A stretch of DNA of 64,000 nucleotides. Origin: Paenibacillus terrigena DSM 21567 (GTDB lineage Bacteria; Bacillota; Bacilli; Paenibacillales; Paenibacillaceae). Of the stretch, positions 1-9,179 are shown piece by piece. The stretch covers positions 691,056 to 755,055 of the forward strand of contig NZ_KB895412.1 of the NCBI RefSeq assembly GCF_000374845.1, read 5' to 3'. The stretch's first letter is position 1, and each line of letters begins with the position of its first letter. The notes beneath the pieces were generated by a model. The model saw nothing but the letters and a program-made list of their open reading frames with translations, did no database searches and was not told where the DNA came from. Position numbers and translations under genes: made by a program.

Positions 1-939
1 TATCAAATGCGTAATGAAATTGCTGAACAGCTCGGCGTTCCGAACCATTATGTCGCGGTTGCTTCGACTGGCGTTATTGGCGAATTGCTTAAGATGGACC
101 GTGTGAGTGCGGGGATTGCACAACTACCAGTGCGTCTATCCAGTGATGCGAAGGGTGCGGAAGATTTCAGCCAAGCGATTCTTACAACGGATCTGGTGAA
201 AAAAGAAATCTGCGTTGCCGTGCAAGTTGGCGGACAGACCGTCCATATTGCCGGTGCAGCCAAAGGTTCAGGCATGATTCATCCGAATATGGCGACGATG
301 CTGGCTTTTATGACGACAGACGCGGTGATTGATCAGGCTGCATTGCAGCAGCTGCTCGGTCAGACGACGGATGTCACATTCAATATGATTACAGTAGATG
401 GCGATACAAGTACGAATGATATGCTCGTGGCAATGGCAAGCGGTCTTGCGTGTAATGAGACACTTCAGCAGAATCACCCGGATTGGGAAGCTTATGCGGC
501 AGCGTTCCGCCATGTGTGCGAACACTTGGCTCAAGCGATTGCGAGAGATGGCGAAGGAGCGACGAAGCTGGTTGAGGTGAACGTGAGCGGCGCTGTATCG
601 GATCAATCCGCACGGGCGATTGCGAAGACCGTCATTGGTTCGAGCTTGGTGAAATCGGCGGTATTCGGTGCAGATGCGAACTGGGGACGCATTATAGCGG
701 CAGTGGGCCGTGCAGGCGAACCTGTCAATCCAGAGACCGTTGATATTCGCCTCGGCGACATTACGGTACTAACGCAATCAAGACCGGTTCCTTTCGATGA
801 GGATATCGCGCTTGAATATTTGAAAGGCAGCACGGTAACGATCCATGTTGCACTTAACAACGGCGAAGGTGTCGCGACAGCATGGGGCTGTGATTTAACG
901 TATGATTATGTTCGCATTAATGCGGCATATCGGACGTAG
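1..939 (+). CDS. argJ: ArgJ, glutamate N-acetyltransferase / ornithine acetyltransferase (5' partial)
   Basis: ArgJ moves the acetyl group from N-acetylornithine to glutamate and so runs the cyclic arginine pathway in the cytoplasm. The frame is open at the left edge of the window; 312 codons are visible of about 400-410 usual in the family, so roughly the first 95 residues are missing. The ATG at 7 is internal. The self-cleavage region is present as PNMATMLAF; the Thr of MATML (codon at 295-297) is the family's nucleophile, freed when the proenzyme splits into alpha and beta chains. The C-terminal part WGCDLTYDYVRINAAYRT is typical of the family. It lies 20 bases before argB in the same operon; argC is expected upstream but is not in view. 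Confidence 0.97.
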   Translation, partial: YQMRNEIAEQLGVPNHYVAVASTGVIGELLKMDRVSAGIAQLPVRLSSDAKGAEDFSQAILTTDLVKKEICVAVQVGGQTVHIAGAAKGSGMIHPNMATMLAFMTTDAVIDQAALQQLLGQTTDVTFNMITVDGDTSTNDMLVAMASGLACNETLQQNHPDWEAYAAAFRHVCEHLAQAIARDGEGATKLVEVNVSGAVSDQSARAIAKTVIGSSLVKSAVFGADANWGRIIAAVGRAGEPVNPETVDIRLGDITVLTQSRPVPFDEDIALEYLKGSTVTIHVALNNGEGVATAWGCDLTYDYVRINAAYRT

Positions 940-959
940 GCACGGAGGACAGAAGAGCG

Positions 960-1763
960 ATGACGAAACAGATGAATACACGATTTGTTATGAAATGCGG
1001 AGGCAGCACACTGGCTGCGTTGCCGGATGCATTCTTTGAGGACTTACGCAGGCTGCAGGCGGACGGCATGATTCCGGTCATTGTGCATGGCGGCGGTCCG
1101 GCGATATCAGAGACACTGACGAAGCTCGGAATTGAGACGGAATTCGTAGGCGGACTGCGCAAGACGAATGATGCGGTGCTGGATGTCGTCGAGATGGTGC
1201 TTGCAGGGCAGATTAATAAAGAAATTGTTCGCAAAATCGGAAAGAGCGGCGCGAAAGCGTTAGGGCTCTCCGGTGTGGATGGCGGCCTGATGCAGACGGT
1301 GCCCGTATCGAATGCGGCTGAGGTTGGGTTCGTAGGGGATGTCGTTGGTATCCGAGCAGAAATCATCGAAGGCATTATTGGTATGGGCTATATGCCGGTA
1401 ATCGCTCCGATCGGGATTTCGGCAGATGGTACGCAGCGCTTCAATATCAATGCCGATACGGCTGCTGGGGCTGTCGCTTCACATCTTGGTGTGGCACAGA
1501 TGATCGTCGTGACGGACGTCCCTGGGATTATGAAGAAAATCAATGGTGAACTCGAGGTCCTGCCGAAGATTACGGTAGCTGAGATTGAAGAGATGATTAC
1601 AACCGGTGAAATATATGGCGGAATGATTCCGAAAGTCCGCGCTGCGATGCAATGTATCCAAGGCGATGTGAAGGAAGTTGTTATTGTGAATGGCACAGAG
1701 CCGAACGTACTAAGCCGAACATTGCACGGTGAAGCGATTGGAACGCGAATTGTGACCGCATAA
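960..1763 (+). CDS. argB: ArgB, acetylglutamate kinase
   Basis: This kinase phosphorylates N-acetylglutamate, the second committed step of ornithine synthesis. The 267-residue length fits the amino acid kinase family. The N-terminal MKCGGS nucleotide-binding turn and the HGGGPAI substrate loop are visible, and the C-terminal part with FNINADTAAGAVA and TDVPGI follows the usual order. The ATG at 960 follows GGAGG-like bases in the argJ-argB gap. No long N-terminal helix of the arginine-inhibited hexameric type is present, so feedback control by arginine at this enzyme is not evident from sequence. Confidence 0.97.
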   Translation: MTKQMNTRFVMKCGGSTLAALPDAFFEDLRRLQADGMIPVIVHGGGPAISETLTKLGIETEFVGGLRKTNDAVLDVVEMVLAGQINKEIVRKIGKSGAKALGLSGVDGGLMQTVPVSNAAEVGFVGDVVGIRAEIIEGIIGMGYMPVIAPIGISADGTQRFNINADTAAGAVASHLGVAQMIVVTDVPGIMKKINGELEVLPKITVAEIEEMITTGEIYGGMIPKVRAAMQCIQGDVKEVVIVNGTEPNVLSRTLHGEAIGTRIVTA

Positions 1764-1812
1764 ATAGATGATGCTAGGAATAGGCAAGGCGATTTGAGAG
1801 GAGGAATTCACG

Positions 1813-3024
1813 ATGAGTGGAACGCAGGAACAAGGTCAAGGTCAGGTACAGAGCTCTCTATTTCCAACCTATGCAAGATATCCGATTTCCTTGGTCAAGG
1901 GAGAAGGGAGCTATGTTTGGGACCAGGAAGGTCGCAAATATCTTGATTTCACGAGCGGTATTGCTGTCAACGGTCTAGGGCATGCACCGAAGCAAGTGAA
2001 GGAGAAGCTGGTTGCCCAGTTAGACGAATTGTGGCATGTGTCGAATATCTACCAGATCCCGAATCAGGAAAAAGCAGCGCAGCTGCTTACTGCGAATAGC
2101 TGTGCGGATGCAGTATTCTTCTGCAACTCCGGTGCGGAAGCGAATGAGGCAGCGATTAAGCTTGCACGTCGTTATCATCAGAAGGTGCTCGGGAATGGAC
2201 GGTATGAAGTAATTACGTTCACGCAATCCTTCCATGGACGGACGCTTGCGACCTTAACGGCGACAGGACAGGATAAAGTGAAGGAAGGCTACTTGCCGTT
2301 GCCTGAAGGCTTCAAGCATGTGCCGATGCATGATGAAGAGGCGCTCGAAGCTGCGATTGGCGAGCATACTTGTGCGATCATGCTTGAATTGGTGCAAGCC
2401 GAAGGCGGCATCGTTCCTGTGGAACCATCATTTGTACAGTACATTGTGAAGCTGTGCAAAGAGCATAGCCTGCTGCTCATCATTGACGAAGTTCAGACGG
2501 GAATAGGTCGTACGGGCAAACTATTTGCCTATGAACACTACGGCATTGAACCGGATATTTTCACATTAGCGAAGGCGCTCGGTAGCGGGTTCCCAGTTGG
2601 TGCCATGCTTGGCAAAGCTTACTTGCGTGATGCATTTACAGCGGGCAGTCATGCTTCTACCTTTGGTGGAACGCCAATTGCGATGGCTGCGGTGATTGCA
2701 ACGCTCGAGACGATCGTAAATGAAAGCTTGCCGGAACGTGCTGCAGAGATGGGCGACTACCTAATGCAGCAATTGCAGGAGAAGCTCGAAGGGAATACGT
2801 ATGTGAGCGGCATTCGCGGAAAAGGTCTGATAATCGGCATTGAATGTATTGAGCCAGCAGCAGCTATTATCACAGAAGCGCAGCAGAAGGGGCTACTTAC
2901 CGTATCTGCAGGGCCGAATGTCGTTCGGTTATTGCCGAATCTCCTCGTCACGCGTGAAGAAATCGATACAGCCGTTGGCATTCTAAATGAACTATTAACC
3001 GCAAAGGCTGCGGTGAAACAATAG
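1813..3024 (+). CDS. argD: ArgD, acetylornithine aminotransferase
   Basis: A class III pyridoxal-phosphate aminotransferase that makes N-acetylornithine from the semialdehyde with glutamate as donor. The 403 residues cover the whole family length. Visible landmarks are FCNSGAEANEAAIKLAR near residue 100, the SFHGRT loop, the IIDEVQTGIGRTG segment that holds the PLP-contacting Asp, and TLAKALGSGFPVGAM with the Schiff-base Lys. An AGGAGG site (about 1799-1804) precedes the ATG. It sits 49 bases after argB and 23 before argF. Related ornithine or GABA aminotransferases share this fold; the operon makes ArgD the clear choice. Confidence 0.96.
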   Translation: MSGTQEQGQGQVQSSLFPTYARYPISLVKGEGSYVWDQEGRKYLDFTSGIAVNGLGHAPKQVKEKLVAQLDELWHVSNIYQIPNQEKAAQLLTANSCADAVFFCNSGAEANEAAIKLARRYHQKVLGNGRYEVITFTQSFHGRTLATLTATGQDKVKEGYLPLPEGFKHVPMHDEEALEAAIGEHTCAIMLELVQAEGGIVPVEPSFVQYIVKLCKEHSLLLIIDEVQTGIGRTGKLFAYEHYGIEPDIFTLAKALGSGFPVGAMLGKAYLRDAFTAGSHASTFGGTPIAMAAVIATLETIVNESLPERAAEMGDYLMQQLQEKLEGNTYVSGIRGKGLIIGIECIEPAAAIITEAQQKGLLTVSAGPNVVRLLPNLLVTREEIDTAVGILNELLTAKAAVKQ

Positions 3025-3047
3025 AAATTGGTGCAGGAGTGATAGAT

Positions 3048-3998
3048 ATGAGCACAACACAAGAACTTGGCATTAACTTGAAAGGCCGGGATTTTCTCGG
3101 CCTAGGCGATTTTTCTTCCGAAGAGATTCGTTATCTGATTGATCTAGCAATCGAACTGAAGAAGAAGCAGAAGAACGGTGAAGTATATCAACCGCTAAAA
3201 GGTAAAACGCTCGGGATGATTTTCGAGAAGTCATCCACGCGGACACGTGTTTCGTTCGAAGTTGGGATGTATCAGCTTGGCGGGCAAGCATTGTTCCTGA
3301 GCAAAAACGATATTCAAATGGGCCGCGGCGAGACGATTCACGATACAGCGAAGACATTGTCTCGTTATTTGGACGGCATCATGATCCGTACGTTCGCACA
3401 CCGCACGATTATTGATCTGGCGCGTTATGCGACCGTTCCGGTGATTAATGCTTTAACGGATTTATCGCATCCTTGCCAGGCGTTAGCGGATTACCAGACA
3501 ATTCTGGAGCACAAGGGCAAGCTTGCGGGTCTAAAAATGGCTTATGTTGGCGACGGCAACAATATGGTGCATTCCTTAATGATCGGCGCAGCGAAGCTTG
3601 GACTTCACATCTCCATTGCATCGCCTGAAGGCTATGACATGGATGAGATGATTATTAGCCAAGCGAAGGATATCGCAGCGAGCACAGGCTCCAAAATTGT
3701 GATTACACGCGATCCGAAGGAAGCGGTCCAAGATGCAGACGTCATCTATACGGATGTATGGGCGAGCATGGGCTTTGAGTCGGAGCAGCAAGAGCGCGAA
3801 GCTGCGTTCAAGGACTTCCAAGTGAATGAAGAGCTTGCGAAGCATGCGAAGCCTGACTATCTCTTCATGCATTGCTTGCCAGCACACCGCGGGGAAGAAG
3901 TAAGTGCGGGTGTCATTGACGGCGAGAACTCGATTATTTTTGATCAAGCAGAAAATCGGCTGCATGCCCAGAAAGCGGTTATGGCGGCGATCCTATAG
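3048..3998 (+). CDS. argF: ArgF, ornithine carbamoyltransferase
   Basis: ArgF makes citrulline from ornithine and carbamoyl phosphate. The carbamoyl-phosphate loop is seen as EKSSTRTRVSFE, the HPCQALAD ornithine-side motif follows mid-protein, and the C-terminal FMHCLPAHRGEE carries the catalytic Cys. The frame could open at a GTG at 3039, but GGAG at 3036-3039 overlaps that codon and is well spaced for the ATG at 3048, giving 316 residues starting MSTTQE. It lies within the arg operon. A catabolic ArcB has the same fold, but no arcA or arcC is nearby, so the anabolic role is preferred. Confidence 0.96.
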   Translation: MSTTQELGINLKGRDFLGLGDFSSEEIRYLIDLAIELKKKQKNGEVYQPLKGKTLGMIFEKSSTRTRVSFEVGMYQLGGQALFLSKNDIQMGRGETIHDTAKTLSRYLDGIMIRTFAHRTIIDLARYATVPVINALTDLSHPCQALADYQTILEHKGKLAGLKMAYVGDGNNMVHSLMIGAAKLGLHISIASPEGYDMDEMIISQAKDIAASTGSKIVITRDPKEAVQDADVIYTDVWASMGFESEQQEREAAFKDFQVNEELAKHAKPDYLFMHCLPAHRGEEVSAGVIDGENSIIFDQAENRLHAQKAVMAAIL

Positions 3999-4028
3999 AA
4001 ATTTTGTAATCATGGGGGAGAATGGACA

Positions 4029-5267
4029 ATGGCAAAAGAAAAAATCGTACTGGCCTATTCGGGCGGTCTGGATACATCCGTTATTTTGAAATGGTTAAAA
4101 GAAACGTACGACGCGGAGATCATCGCTTTCACAGCTGATATCGGGCAAAAGGATGAACTCGATGGACTCGAAGCAAAAGCGCTAGCGACAGGTGCTTCCA
4201 AAGTGTACATTGATGATTTGACGGAAGAGTTCGCCAAAGACTTCATCTATCCGATGTTCCAATCGGGTGCGTTATATGAAGGTCAATACTTGCTCGGCAC
4301 GAGCATCGCACGTCCATTGATCGCGAAGCGCATGGTTGAGATCGCTCGCGCTGAAGGTGCAACGGCCATCGCACACGGTGCGACAGGTAAAGGGAATGAC
4401 CAAGTGCGTTTCGAATTGGCAGCGGCGGCACTCGCGCCTGAGATCAAAGTAATCGCGCCATGGCGTTCTGAAGAGTTCCGTAATCAATTCCCAGGTCGTG
4501 CAGAAATGATCGCATACGCGGAGAAGCACGGCATTCCGGTTCAAGCGTCGGCAGCGAAACCTTACTCCACAGACCGCAACTTGCTGCATATCAGCTTCGA
4601 GAGCGGCATGCTGGAGGATCCTTGGTTCGATCCAAGCGCTGAAGAGAACAAAGATATGTACGTTCTCAGTGTGTCCCCTGAGGATGCACCGGATCAAGCT
4701 GAATACATTGAGCTGGAGTTCGAGCAAGGCGATTGCGTTGCGATCAATGGTAAGAAGCTTAGCCCATTGCAAGTGATGGAGCAGTTGAACGAAATCGGCG
4801 GCAAGCACGGCATCGGACGCGTGGATATGGTCGAGAACCGTTTCGTCGGCATGAAGAGCCGTGGCGTGTATGAGACACCAGGCGGCACAATCTTGTTCAC
4901 AGCACATCGCAAAATGGAATCCTTAACGATGGACCGTGATGTGATGCATTTGAGAGACTCCTTGATCTCCAAGTATGCAACACTCGTATATAACGGCTTC
5001 TGGTTCGCACCAGAGCGTCTCGCATTGCAAGCATTAGTAACGGAGAGCCAACGTAACGTATCGGGTACCGTTCGTCTGAAGCTGTACAAAGGCAACGTAA
5101 TCGGCGCAGGTGTAAAGAGCCCTGTGAGCTTGTACAACCCGGATATCGCGACGATGGAAGCAGATCCAACACAAGCGTATGATCAAGCAGATGCGACAGG
5201 TTTTATCCGTCTGAACGCGTTGCGTCTGAAAGTAGGCTCCGGCGTGGAGCAAAGCGCGAAGCGCTAA
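4029..5267 (+). CDS. argG: ArgG, argininosuccinate synthase
   Basis: This ATP-dependent ligase joins citrulline and aspartate. The N-terminal pyrophosphatase motif AYSGGLDTS is at residues 8-16, followed by IAFTADIGQ and [14 protein letters not shown], all diagnostic of the family. Length is 412 residues, normal for ArgG. The start follows a GGGGGAG site at 4015-4021. It begins 30 bases after argF and is separated from argH by an unusually long 234-base gap filled by an inverted repeat. Codon use is strongly biased compared with neighbours, suggesting high expression. Confidence 0.97.
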   Translation: MAKEKIVLAYSGGLDTSVILKWLKETYDAEIIAFTADIGQKDELDGLEAKALATGASKVYIDDLTEEFAKDFIYPMFQSGALYEGQYLLGTSIARPLIAKRMVEIARAEGATAIAHGATGKGNDQVRFELAAAALAPEIKVIAPWRSEEFRNQFPGRAEMIAYAEKHGIPVQASAAKPYSTDRNLLHISFESGMLEDPWFDPSAEENKDMYVLSVSPEDAPDQAEYIELEFEQGDCVAINGKKLSPLQVMEQLNEIGGKHGIGRVDMVENRFVGMKSRGVYETPGGTILFTAHRKMESLTMDRDVMHLRDSLISKYATLVYNGFWFAPERLALQALVTESQRNVSGTVRLKLYKGNVIGAGVKSPVSLYNPDIATMEADPTQAYDQADATGFIRLNALRLKVGSGVEQSAKR

Positions 5268-5282
5268 GATGGAGAGAGCGAT

Positions 5283-5475
5283 GGGGGTGGAGTGTTTATC
5301 TATATCCTATTAACCTCGTAAGTAGCACTGGCTCTTGGAGAGTGAAACGCTCGCCTTTGAAATCTGAAAATGTCCTCTAACAGTCCAATCAAAATTTTCA
5401 GATTTCAACAGCGACGGAAAGAGAAAGTGCTGCGGTAGAGGTCCATAGGATTTATAGATTTCAACTCCACACCCC
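5283..5475 (+). repeat. Nested imperfect palindrome filling the argG-argH gap
   Basis: Several left-arm blocks are matched in order by complementary right-arm blocks. GTGGAGT at 5287-5293 pairs with ACTCCAC at 5464-5470; ATCTATATCCTAT at 5298-5310 pairs imperfectly with 5445-5459; ACCTC at 5313-5317 pairs with GAGGT at 5438-5442; AGCACT at 5323-5328 pairs with AGTGCT at 5426-5431; and a perfect 15-base block TTGAAATCTGAAAAT at 5357-5371 pairs with 5394-5408. The whole could fold into one hairpin with arms of about 95 bases. It resembles a miniature inverted-repeat element or a structured leader; no coding frame is convincing here. Confidence 0.75.
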
Positions 5476-5492
5476 TTCGCGAACGGAAGGGG
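5472..5492 (+). promoter_or_regulatory. Hairpin covering the argH ribosome binding site
   Basis: CCCCTTC at 5472-5478 is complementary to GAAGGGG at 5486-5492, and the latter is the Shine-Dalgarno sequence of argH, nine bases before its ATG. The stem would hide the ribosome binding site. CCCC at 5472-5475 can also pair with GGGG at 5283-5286 at the base of the large palindrome, so the two folds compete. A regulatory role is inference. Confidence 0.55.
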
Positions 5493-5501
5493 ATTCTTAT
5501 C

Positions 5502-6917
5502 ATGAGTAAACTATGGGGCGGCCGCTTCACGAAGCAGACCGATCAGTTGGTAGAAGAATATACAGCCTCCATTATGTTCGACAAAGAACTGGCAGAGGAA
5601 GACATCCAAGGCAGTCTGGCGCATGTAGCGATGCTCGGCAAATGCGGCATTTTGCCAGAGGAAGATGTGGAGAAAATCCGCGAAGGCTTGCTTAAAGTAC
5701 AAGGCTTGATTCGCCGTGGCGAGATTGAATTCTCCGTCTCCGACGAAGATATCCATATGAACATCGAGAAGACCCTGATCGATGAGATCGGACCGGTCGG
5801 TGGGAAGCTGCATACCGGACGCAGCCGGAATGACCAAGTGGCGACGGACATGCACTTGTATTTACGGAAGCGGGTCGTCGAGTTTGTCGGGCTATTGGGT
5901 AAATTGCAAGAAGCGCTATTGACGCAGGCCAAAGCCAATCTCGATACGATTGTGCCAGGCTATACGCATTTACAGCGGGCGCAGCCGATTCTGTTCGCAC
6001 ATCATTTGATGGCGTATGTCTCGATGTTCGAGCGCGACATTGAGCGTCTCCAAGACAGCTATAAGCGCATCAATGTACTTCCATTAGGTGCAGGTGCACT
6101 GGCGGGTACGACATTCGCGATTGACCGTCATTTCGTGGCCCAGCAGTTGAACTTCGATCGTGTCTACGAGAATAGCCTAGATGCTGTAAGTGACCGCGAT
6201 TTTATCATCGAATTCCTAAGCAACGCTGCGATGGTGATGATGCACTTGTCGCGCTTCTGCGAAGAGCTAGTCCTCTGGTCGAGTACCGAGTTCCACTTTG
6301 TTGAGCTGGATGATGCATTCTGCACAGGCAGCAGCATTATGCCGCAGAAGAAGAATCCAGACGTTGCTGAGCTGGTTCGCGGTAAAACAGGACGTGTCTA
6401 CGGTAATCTTTTCGGCCTATTAACGGTCCTTAAATCGTTGCCGCTTGCGTACAACAAAGATATGCAAGAAGACAAAGAAGGTATGTTCGATACAATTCGT
6501 ACGATGCAAGGTGCCTTGCAATTGTTCGCGCCGATGGTGGAGACCATGAAGGTCAACAAAGAGCGGATGCGCCAAGCCGTGAATCAAGACTTCTCGAACG
6601 CGACGGACATTGCGGACTTCCTCGTGAACAAGGGACTTCCATTCCGTCAAGCCCATGAAGTCATTGGAAAGACAGTGTTGTACTGTATCCAGAACAACAA
6701 ATATCTCCTCGACTTGTCTTTGGATGAGTTTAAGCAATTTTCAGACTTGTTCGATGATCGAATTTACGAGGTATTGCAGCCGCAGCAAGTGGTGAATGCC
6801 CGTAATGTATACGGCGGTACGGCAACGGTTCAAGTGGAAGCTGCGATCACGCGTGCCGAGCAGGCGTTAGAGCAGACGGTTGCTTGGGTTGACGAATATT
6901 CGAAGAAATGCAAATAG
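5502..6917 (+). CDS. argH: ArgH, argininosuccinate lyase
   Basis: ArgH splits argininosuccinate to arginine and fumarate, the last step of the pathway. The N-terminal MSKLWGGRF is characteristic, as are [16 protein letters not shown] and the fumarase/aspartase signature [12 protein letters not shown] with its mobile catalytic Ser. The length of 471 residues is complete. The Shine-Dalgarno sequence AAGGGG lies in a short hairpin directly upstream, and the preceding 234 bases form a long inverted repeat, so expression may be set separately from argG. A strong intrinsic terminator follows at 6931-6959, ending the operon. Confidence 0.97.
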   Translation: MSKLWGGRFTKQTDQLVEEYTASIMFDKELAEEDIQGSLAHVAMLGKCGILPEEDVEKIREGLLKVQGLIRRGEIEFSVSDEDIHMNIEKTLIDEIGPVGGKLHTGRSRNDQVATDMHLYLRKRVVEFVGLLGKLQEALLTQAKANLDTIVPGYTHLQRAQPILFAHHLMAYVSMFERDIERLQDSYKRINVLPLGAGALAGTTFAIDRHFVAQQLNFDRVYENSLDAVSDRDFIIEFLSNAAMVMMHLSRFCEELVLWSSTEFHFVELDDAFCTGSSIMPQKKNPDVAELVRGKTGRVYGNLFGLLTVLKSLPLAYNKDMQEDKEGMFDTIRTMQGALQLFAPMVETMKVNKERMRQAVNQDFSNATDIADFLVNKGLPFRQAHEVIGKTVLYCIQNNKYLLDLSLDEFKQFSDLFDDRIYEVLQPQQVVNARNVYGGTATVQVEAAITRAEQALEQTVAWVDEYSKKCK

Positions 6918-6930
6918 AACGATCGATAGG

Positions 6931-6959
6931 ACCGGAGGCGGGAGCCTTCGGTTTTTTTG
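6931..6959 (+). terminator. Intrinsic terminator after argH
   Basis: ACCGGAGGC and GCCTTCGGT form a stem around a four-base loop, followed by a run of seven T. It closes the arginine operon. A second hairpin, CAAGGGAAC at 6984-6992 with GTTCCCTTG at 7007-7015, follows but has no T run. Confidence 0.9.
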
Positions 6960-7138
6960 TCAGCACTATTTCGAGCAATGAAACAAGGGAACCCCTATTT
7001 TATGGAGTTCCCTTGATTGGTTCCAGAAATTGAAGCCTCTCTCCTAGAGAAGTTTTGTTGTCAGTGTGATTGAAGAGGTATAATGGATCTATCGTCAATA
7101 ATGAAATATCTAGAGATACAGGGAGGGTGAATCGTCGG

Positions 7139-7843
7139 ATGACAACGCCTAAAGTAGGATTTATCTATGCGCACCCCGATGATGAGACATTCGGGTGTGC
7201 TTGCCTCATACGGGAGCTTGCCGATCAAGGTGGCGAACCCGTACTGCTCTGCGCCACGCGTGGCGATGCGGGGAAGACCGGCCGATTAGGGGAAATGACG
7301 CGTGAAGAGCTTGCAGTATTGCGTGAACAAGAGCTTCGCGCAGCCGGTGATATTATGGGGCTTACGGTGATTCAGCATTTGGGCTACCCAGACGGTAAGC
7401 TAAAGGATGTTCCGAGAGAAGAGCTTGTGGAGCATATCGTCCATTTTATCCATACGCATCAGTTGGCGGTTGTAGTGACATTCCCTGAAGATGGGATAAG
7501 CGGTCATTTGGATCATGTCGCGATTCATCATGCGACGAATGAAGCGATTTTTAGTGGACGCTGCCCGAGTGTTCAGAAGCTATATTACAATGCTCCATTT
7601 ACGATGCGTGGAACTGCAGATGGCGTCACACTACAGATTTCGGTGGAACCGCATTGGCCCATGAAAGCGGAAGCGTTACGGGCGCACCAATCGCAGATCT
7701 TTTCGATTGAGCGGGTATTCGGTAATCTAGAGCAAATTCCTGAGAATGAGCTTACGCGTGGAGAGCCTTTTGTTCTCGCTTGGGAAAGAGGGACGCATTG
7801 GCCGAAGAAGCACGAAGCAACGATTTATGACGATTTAATCTAA
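7139..7843 (+). CDS. PIG-L family zinc deacetylase (LmbE/BshB-like)
   Basis: The protein (234 residues from the chosen ATG) belongs to the PIG-L/LmbE family of zinc-dependent N-acetylglucosaminyl deacetylases. The metal motif AHPDDE is near residue 10, and the second His-containing motif GHLDHVAIHH is mid-protein. In Bacillales the family includes BshB1 and BshB2, which deacetylate GlcNAc-malate in bacillithiol synthesis; a BshB2-like role is possible but not shown by context. The frame is open from 7070, but GGAGGG at 7122-7127 and the start of family similarity favour 7139. It is monocistronic, with a terminator directly after it. Confidence 0.85.
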   Translation: MTTPKVGFIYAHPDDETFGCACLIRELADQGGEPVLLCATRGDAGKTGRLGEMTREELAVLREQELRAAGDIMGLTVIQHLGYPDGKLKDVPREELVEHIVHFIHTHQLAVVVTFPEDGISGHLDHVAIHHATNEAIFSGRCPSVQKLYYNAPFTMRGTADGVTLQISVEPHWPMKAEALRAHQSQIFSIERVFGNLEQIPENELTRGEPFVLAWERGTHWPKKHEATIYDDLI

Positions 7844-7854
7844 TTATCGGTGAT

Positions 7855-7885
7855 GAGGAGACAGCGAAGGCTGTCTTCTTTTTTG
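7855..7885 (+). terminator. Intrinsic terminator after the PIG-L gene
   Basis: GAGGAGACAGC and GCTGTCTTCTT form a stem with a GAAG loop, and the stem runs into a T tract. Confidence 0.85.
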
Positions 7886-7967
7886 TTCTAAACCGTCTAT
7901 TTAGGATCGATGAACTTGTTCTCTGCCTCTATCATAAGTTTTACTAATGATACATATAGCAGATCGG

Positions 7968-8032
7968 TATTTCACATTACGTAACCCGAAGCTTATAGTT
8001 GAACTGTAGATGAACGATCAGCACGTGAAATA
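7968..8032. promoter_or_regulatory. Inverted repeat upstream of the YeiH-like gene
   Basis: TATTTCAC at 7968-7975 is matched by GTGAAATA at 8025-8032, 49 bases apart, in the leader or promoter region of the following transporter gene. It could be paired operator half-sites or an RNA stem. No regulator gene is adjacent. Confidence 0.3.
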
Positions 8033-8060
8033 AGCGATATATAGACAGGGGGTACACAGC

Positions 8061-9113
8061 ATGGAACAAGCACAAATTCTTGCTGTTCAGCAAAAAAGAA
8101 AAATACCGTTCGGATTTATGGTTGGGATAGGATTAACATTTGTAATTGCTATCGTGGCAAAATGGTTATCGGCGCTCCCGTTCCTAAATATTATGGGCCA
8201 GCTCGTTATTGCACTGCTGATCGGGATGGTCTTGCGATCAATGATCGTCGTGCCGGAACGCATTGCCGTTGGAACGAACTTCTCGAGTAAAAAACTGCTT
8301 CGCTTTGGGATTATTTTGCTAGGGATGCGATTGAATCTTGTGGACCTTGTCCATGCGGGGCCGAAAGTTCTTTTGCTAGCTGTTGTGGTGATTCTATTTA
8401 CCATCCCGGTTGTCTATGGGCTCGCACGACTTTTCAAAGTGGAACAGAGGCTGAGTATTCTAACGGCATGTGGTTCGGCAATCTGCGGGGCTGCAGCGGT
8501 GGTTGCGATCGCTCCTCAGTTGAAGGCGAAAGAAGAAGAGACAGCGATTGCAGCAGCAGTCGTGGCGATTCTTGGGACAATCTTTACGCTAGCTTATACA
8601 TTATTGTACCCGGTTCTTGGACTATCTGATTTAGGATACGGCGTGTTCTCGGGGGCAACGCTGCATGAGATTGCTCACGTGATTGCAGCGGCAGCACCGG
8701 GAGGGAAAGCGGCAGTCGATCTGGCCGTCATTGAGAAATTGACGCGCGTTGCTCTGCTTGTGCCTGTAGCGATCGTGATTGGTATTGTAGCGAGCCGATT
8801 AGAACGAAAGCAGCGTGGGGATCAAGGGAAATTCGAATGGCGTTCGATCCCGATTCCGTGGTTCATCGTAGGGTTTCTAGCTGTGAGTGGCATCCACTCG
8901 CTTGGGATCATTCCGACGGCGGTCGCGGATTTCATCGTGGTTCTTGCTTATATGCTCATCGCCATGGCGATGGCGGGGCTCGGGTTAAGTGTAGACTTTG
9001 GTTCATTTCGACGCTTCGGACTGAAGTCGTTCTGCGCAGGTCTTATCGGCTCAATTTTGCTCGCAGGACTAGTGTACGGGCTTATGCATTTGCTTCATAT
9101 GGCATCACTATAA
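8061..9113 (+). CDS. YeiH-family putative sulfate exporter / membrane protein
   Basis: A 350-residue integral membrane protein with about ten hydrophobic segments across its length, matching the YeiH family (formerly conserved hypothetical protein 698). Characteristic stretches are FGIILLGMRLNL, the small-residue-rich CGSAICGAAAVVA and the histidine segment ATLHEIAHVIAAAA. Members are annotated as putative sulfate exporters and are often next to a LysR regulator; none is present here. The RBS AGGGGG lies before the ATG at 8061. Function beyond a transport role is unproven. Confidence 0.85.
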   Translation: MEQAQILAVQQKRKIPFGFMVGIGLTFVIAIVAKWLSALPFLNIMGQLVIALLIGMVLRSMIVVPERIAVGTNFSSKKLLRFGIILLGMRLNLVDLVHAGPKVLLLAVVVILFTIPVVYGLARLFKVEQRLSILTACGSAICGAAAVVAIAPQLKAKEEETAIAAAVVAILGTIFTLAYTLLYPVLGLSDLGYGVFSGATLHEIAHVIAAAAPGGKAAVDLAVIEKLTRVALLVPVAIVIGIVASRLERKQRGDQGKFEWRSIPIPWFIVGFLAVSGIHSLGIIPTAVADFIVVLAYMLIAMAMAGLGLSVDFGSFRRFGLKSFCAGLIGSILLAGLVYGLMHLLHMASL

Positions 9114-9120
9114 CGTTAAT

Positions 9121-9156
9121 AAAGCGGAGATCCAGTATTGCTGGACTCCGCTTTTT
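9121..9156. terminator. Bidirectional terminator between the YeiH-like gene and namA
   Basis: AAGCGGAG-A-TCCAG pairs with CTGGA-CTCCGCTT, flanked by A bases on one side and T bases on the other. It can serve the rightward transporter gene and the leftward oxidoreductase gene, which converge here. Confidence 0.85.
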
Positions 9157-9179
9157 CGTATGAATTAGCATCGTTACGA

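Noticed and set aside
4272-4907. A 211-codon open frame antisense to argG
   Set aside because: It lies wholly opposite a strongly codon-biased real gene, has no ribosome site or recognisable motif, and such antisense frames follow from biased third codon positions.
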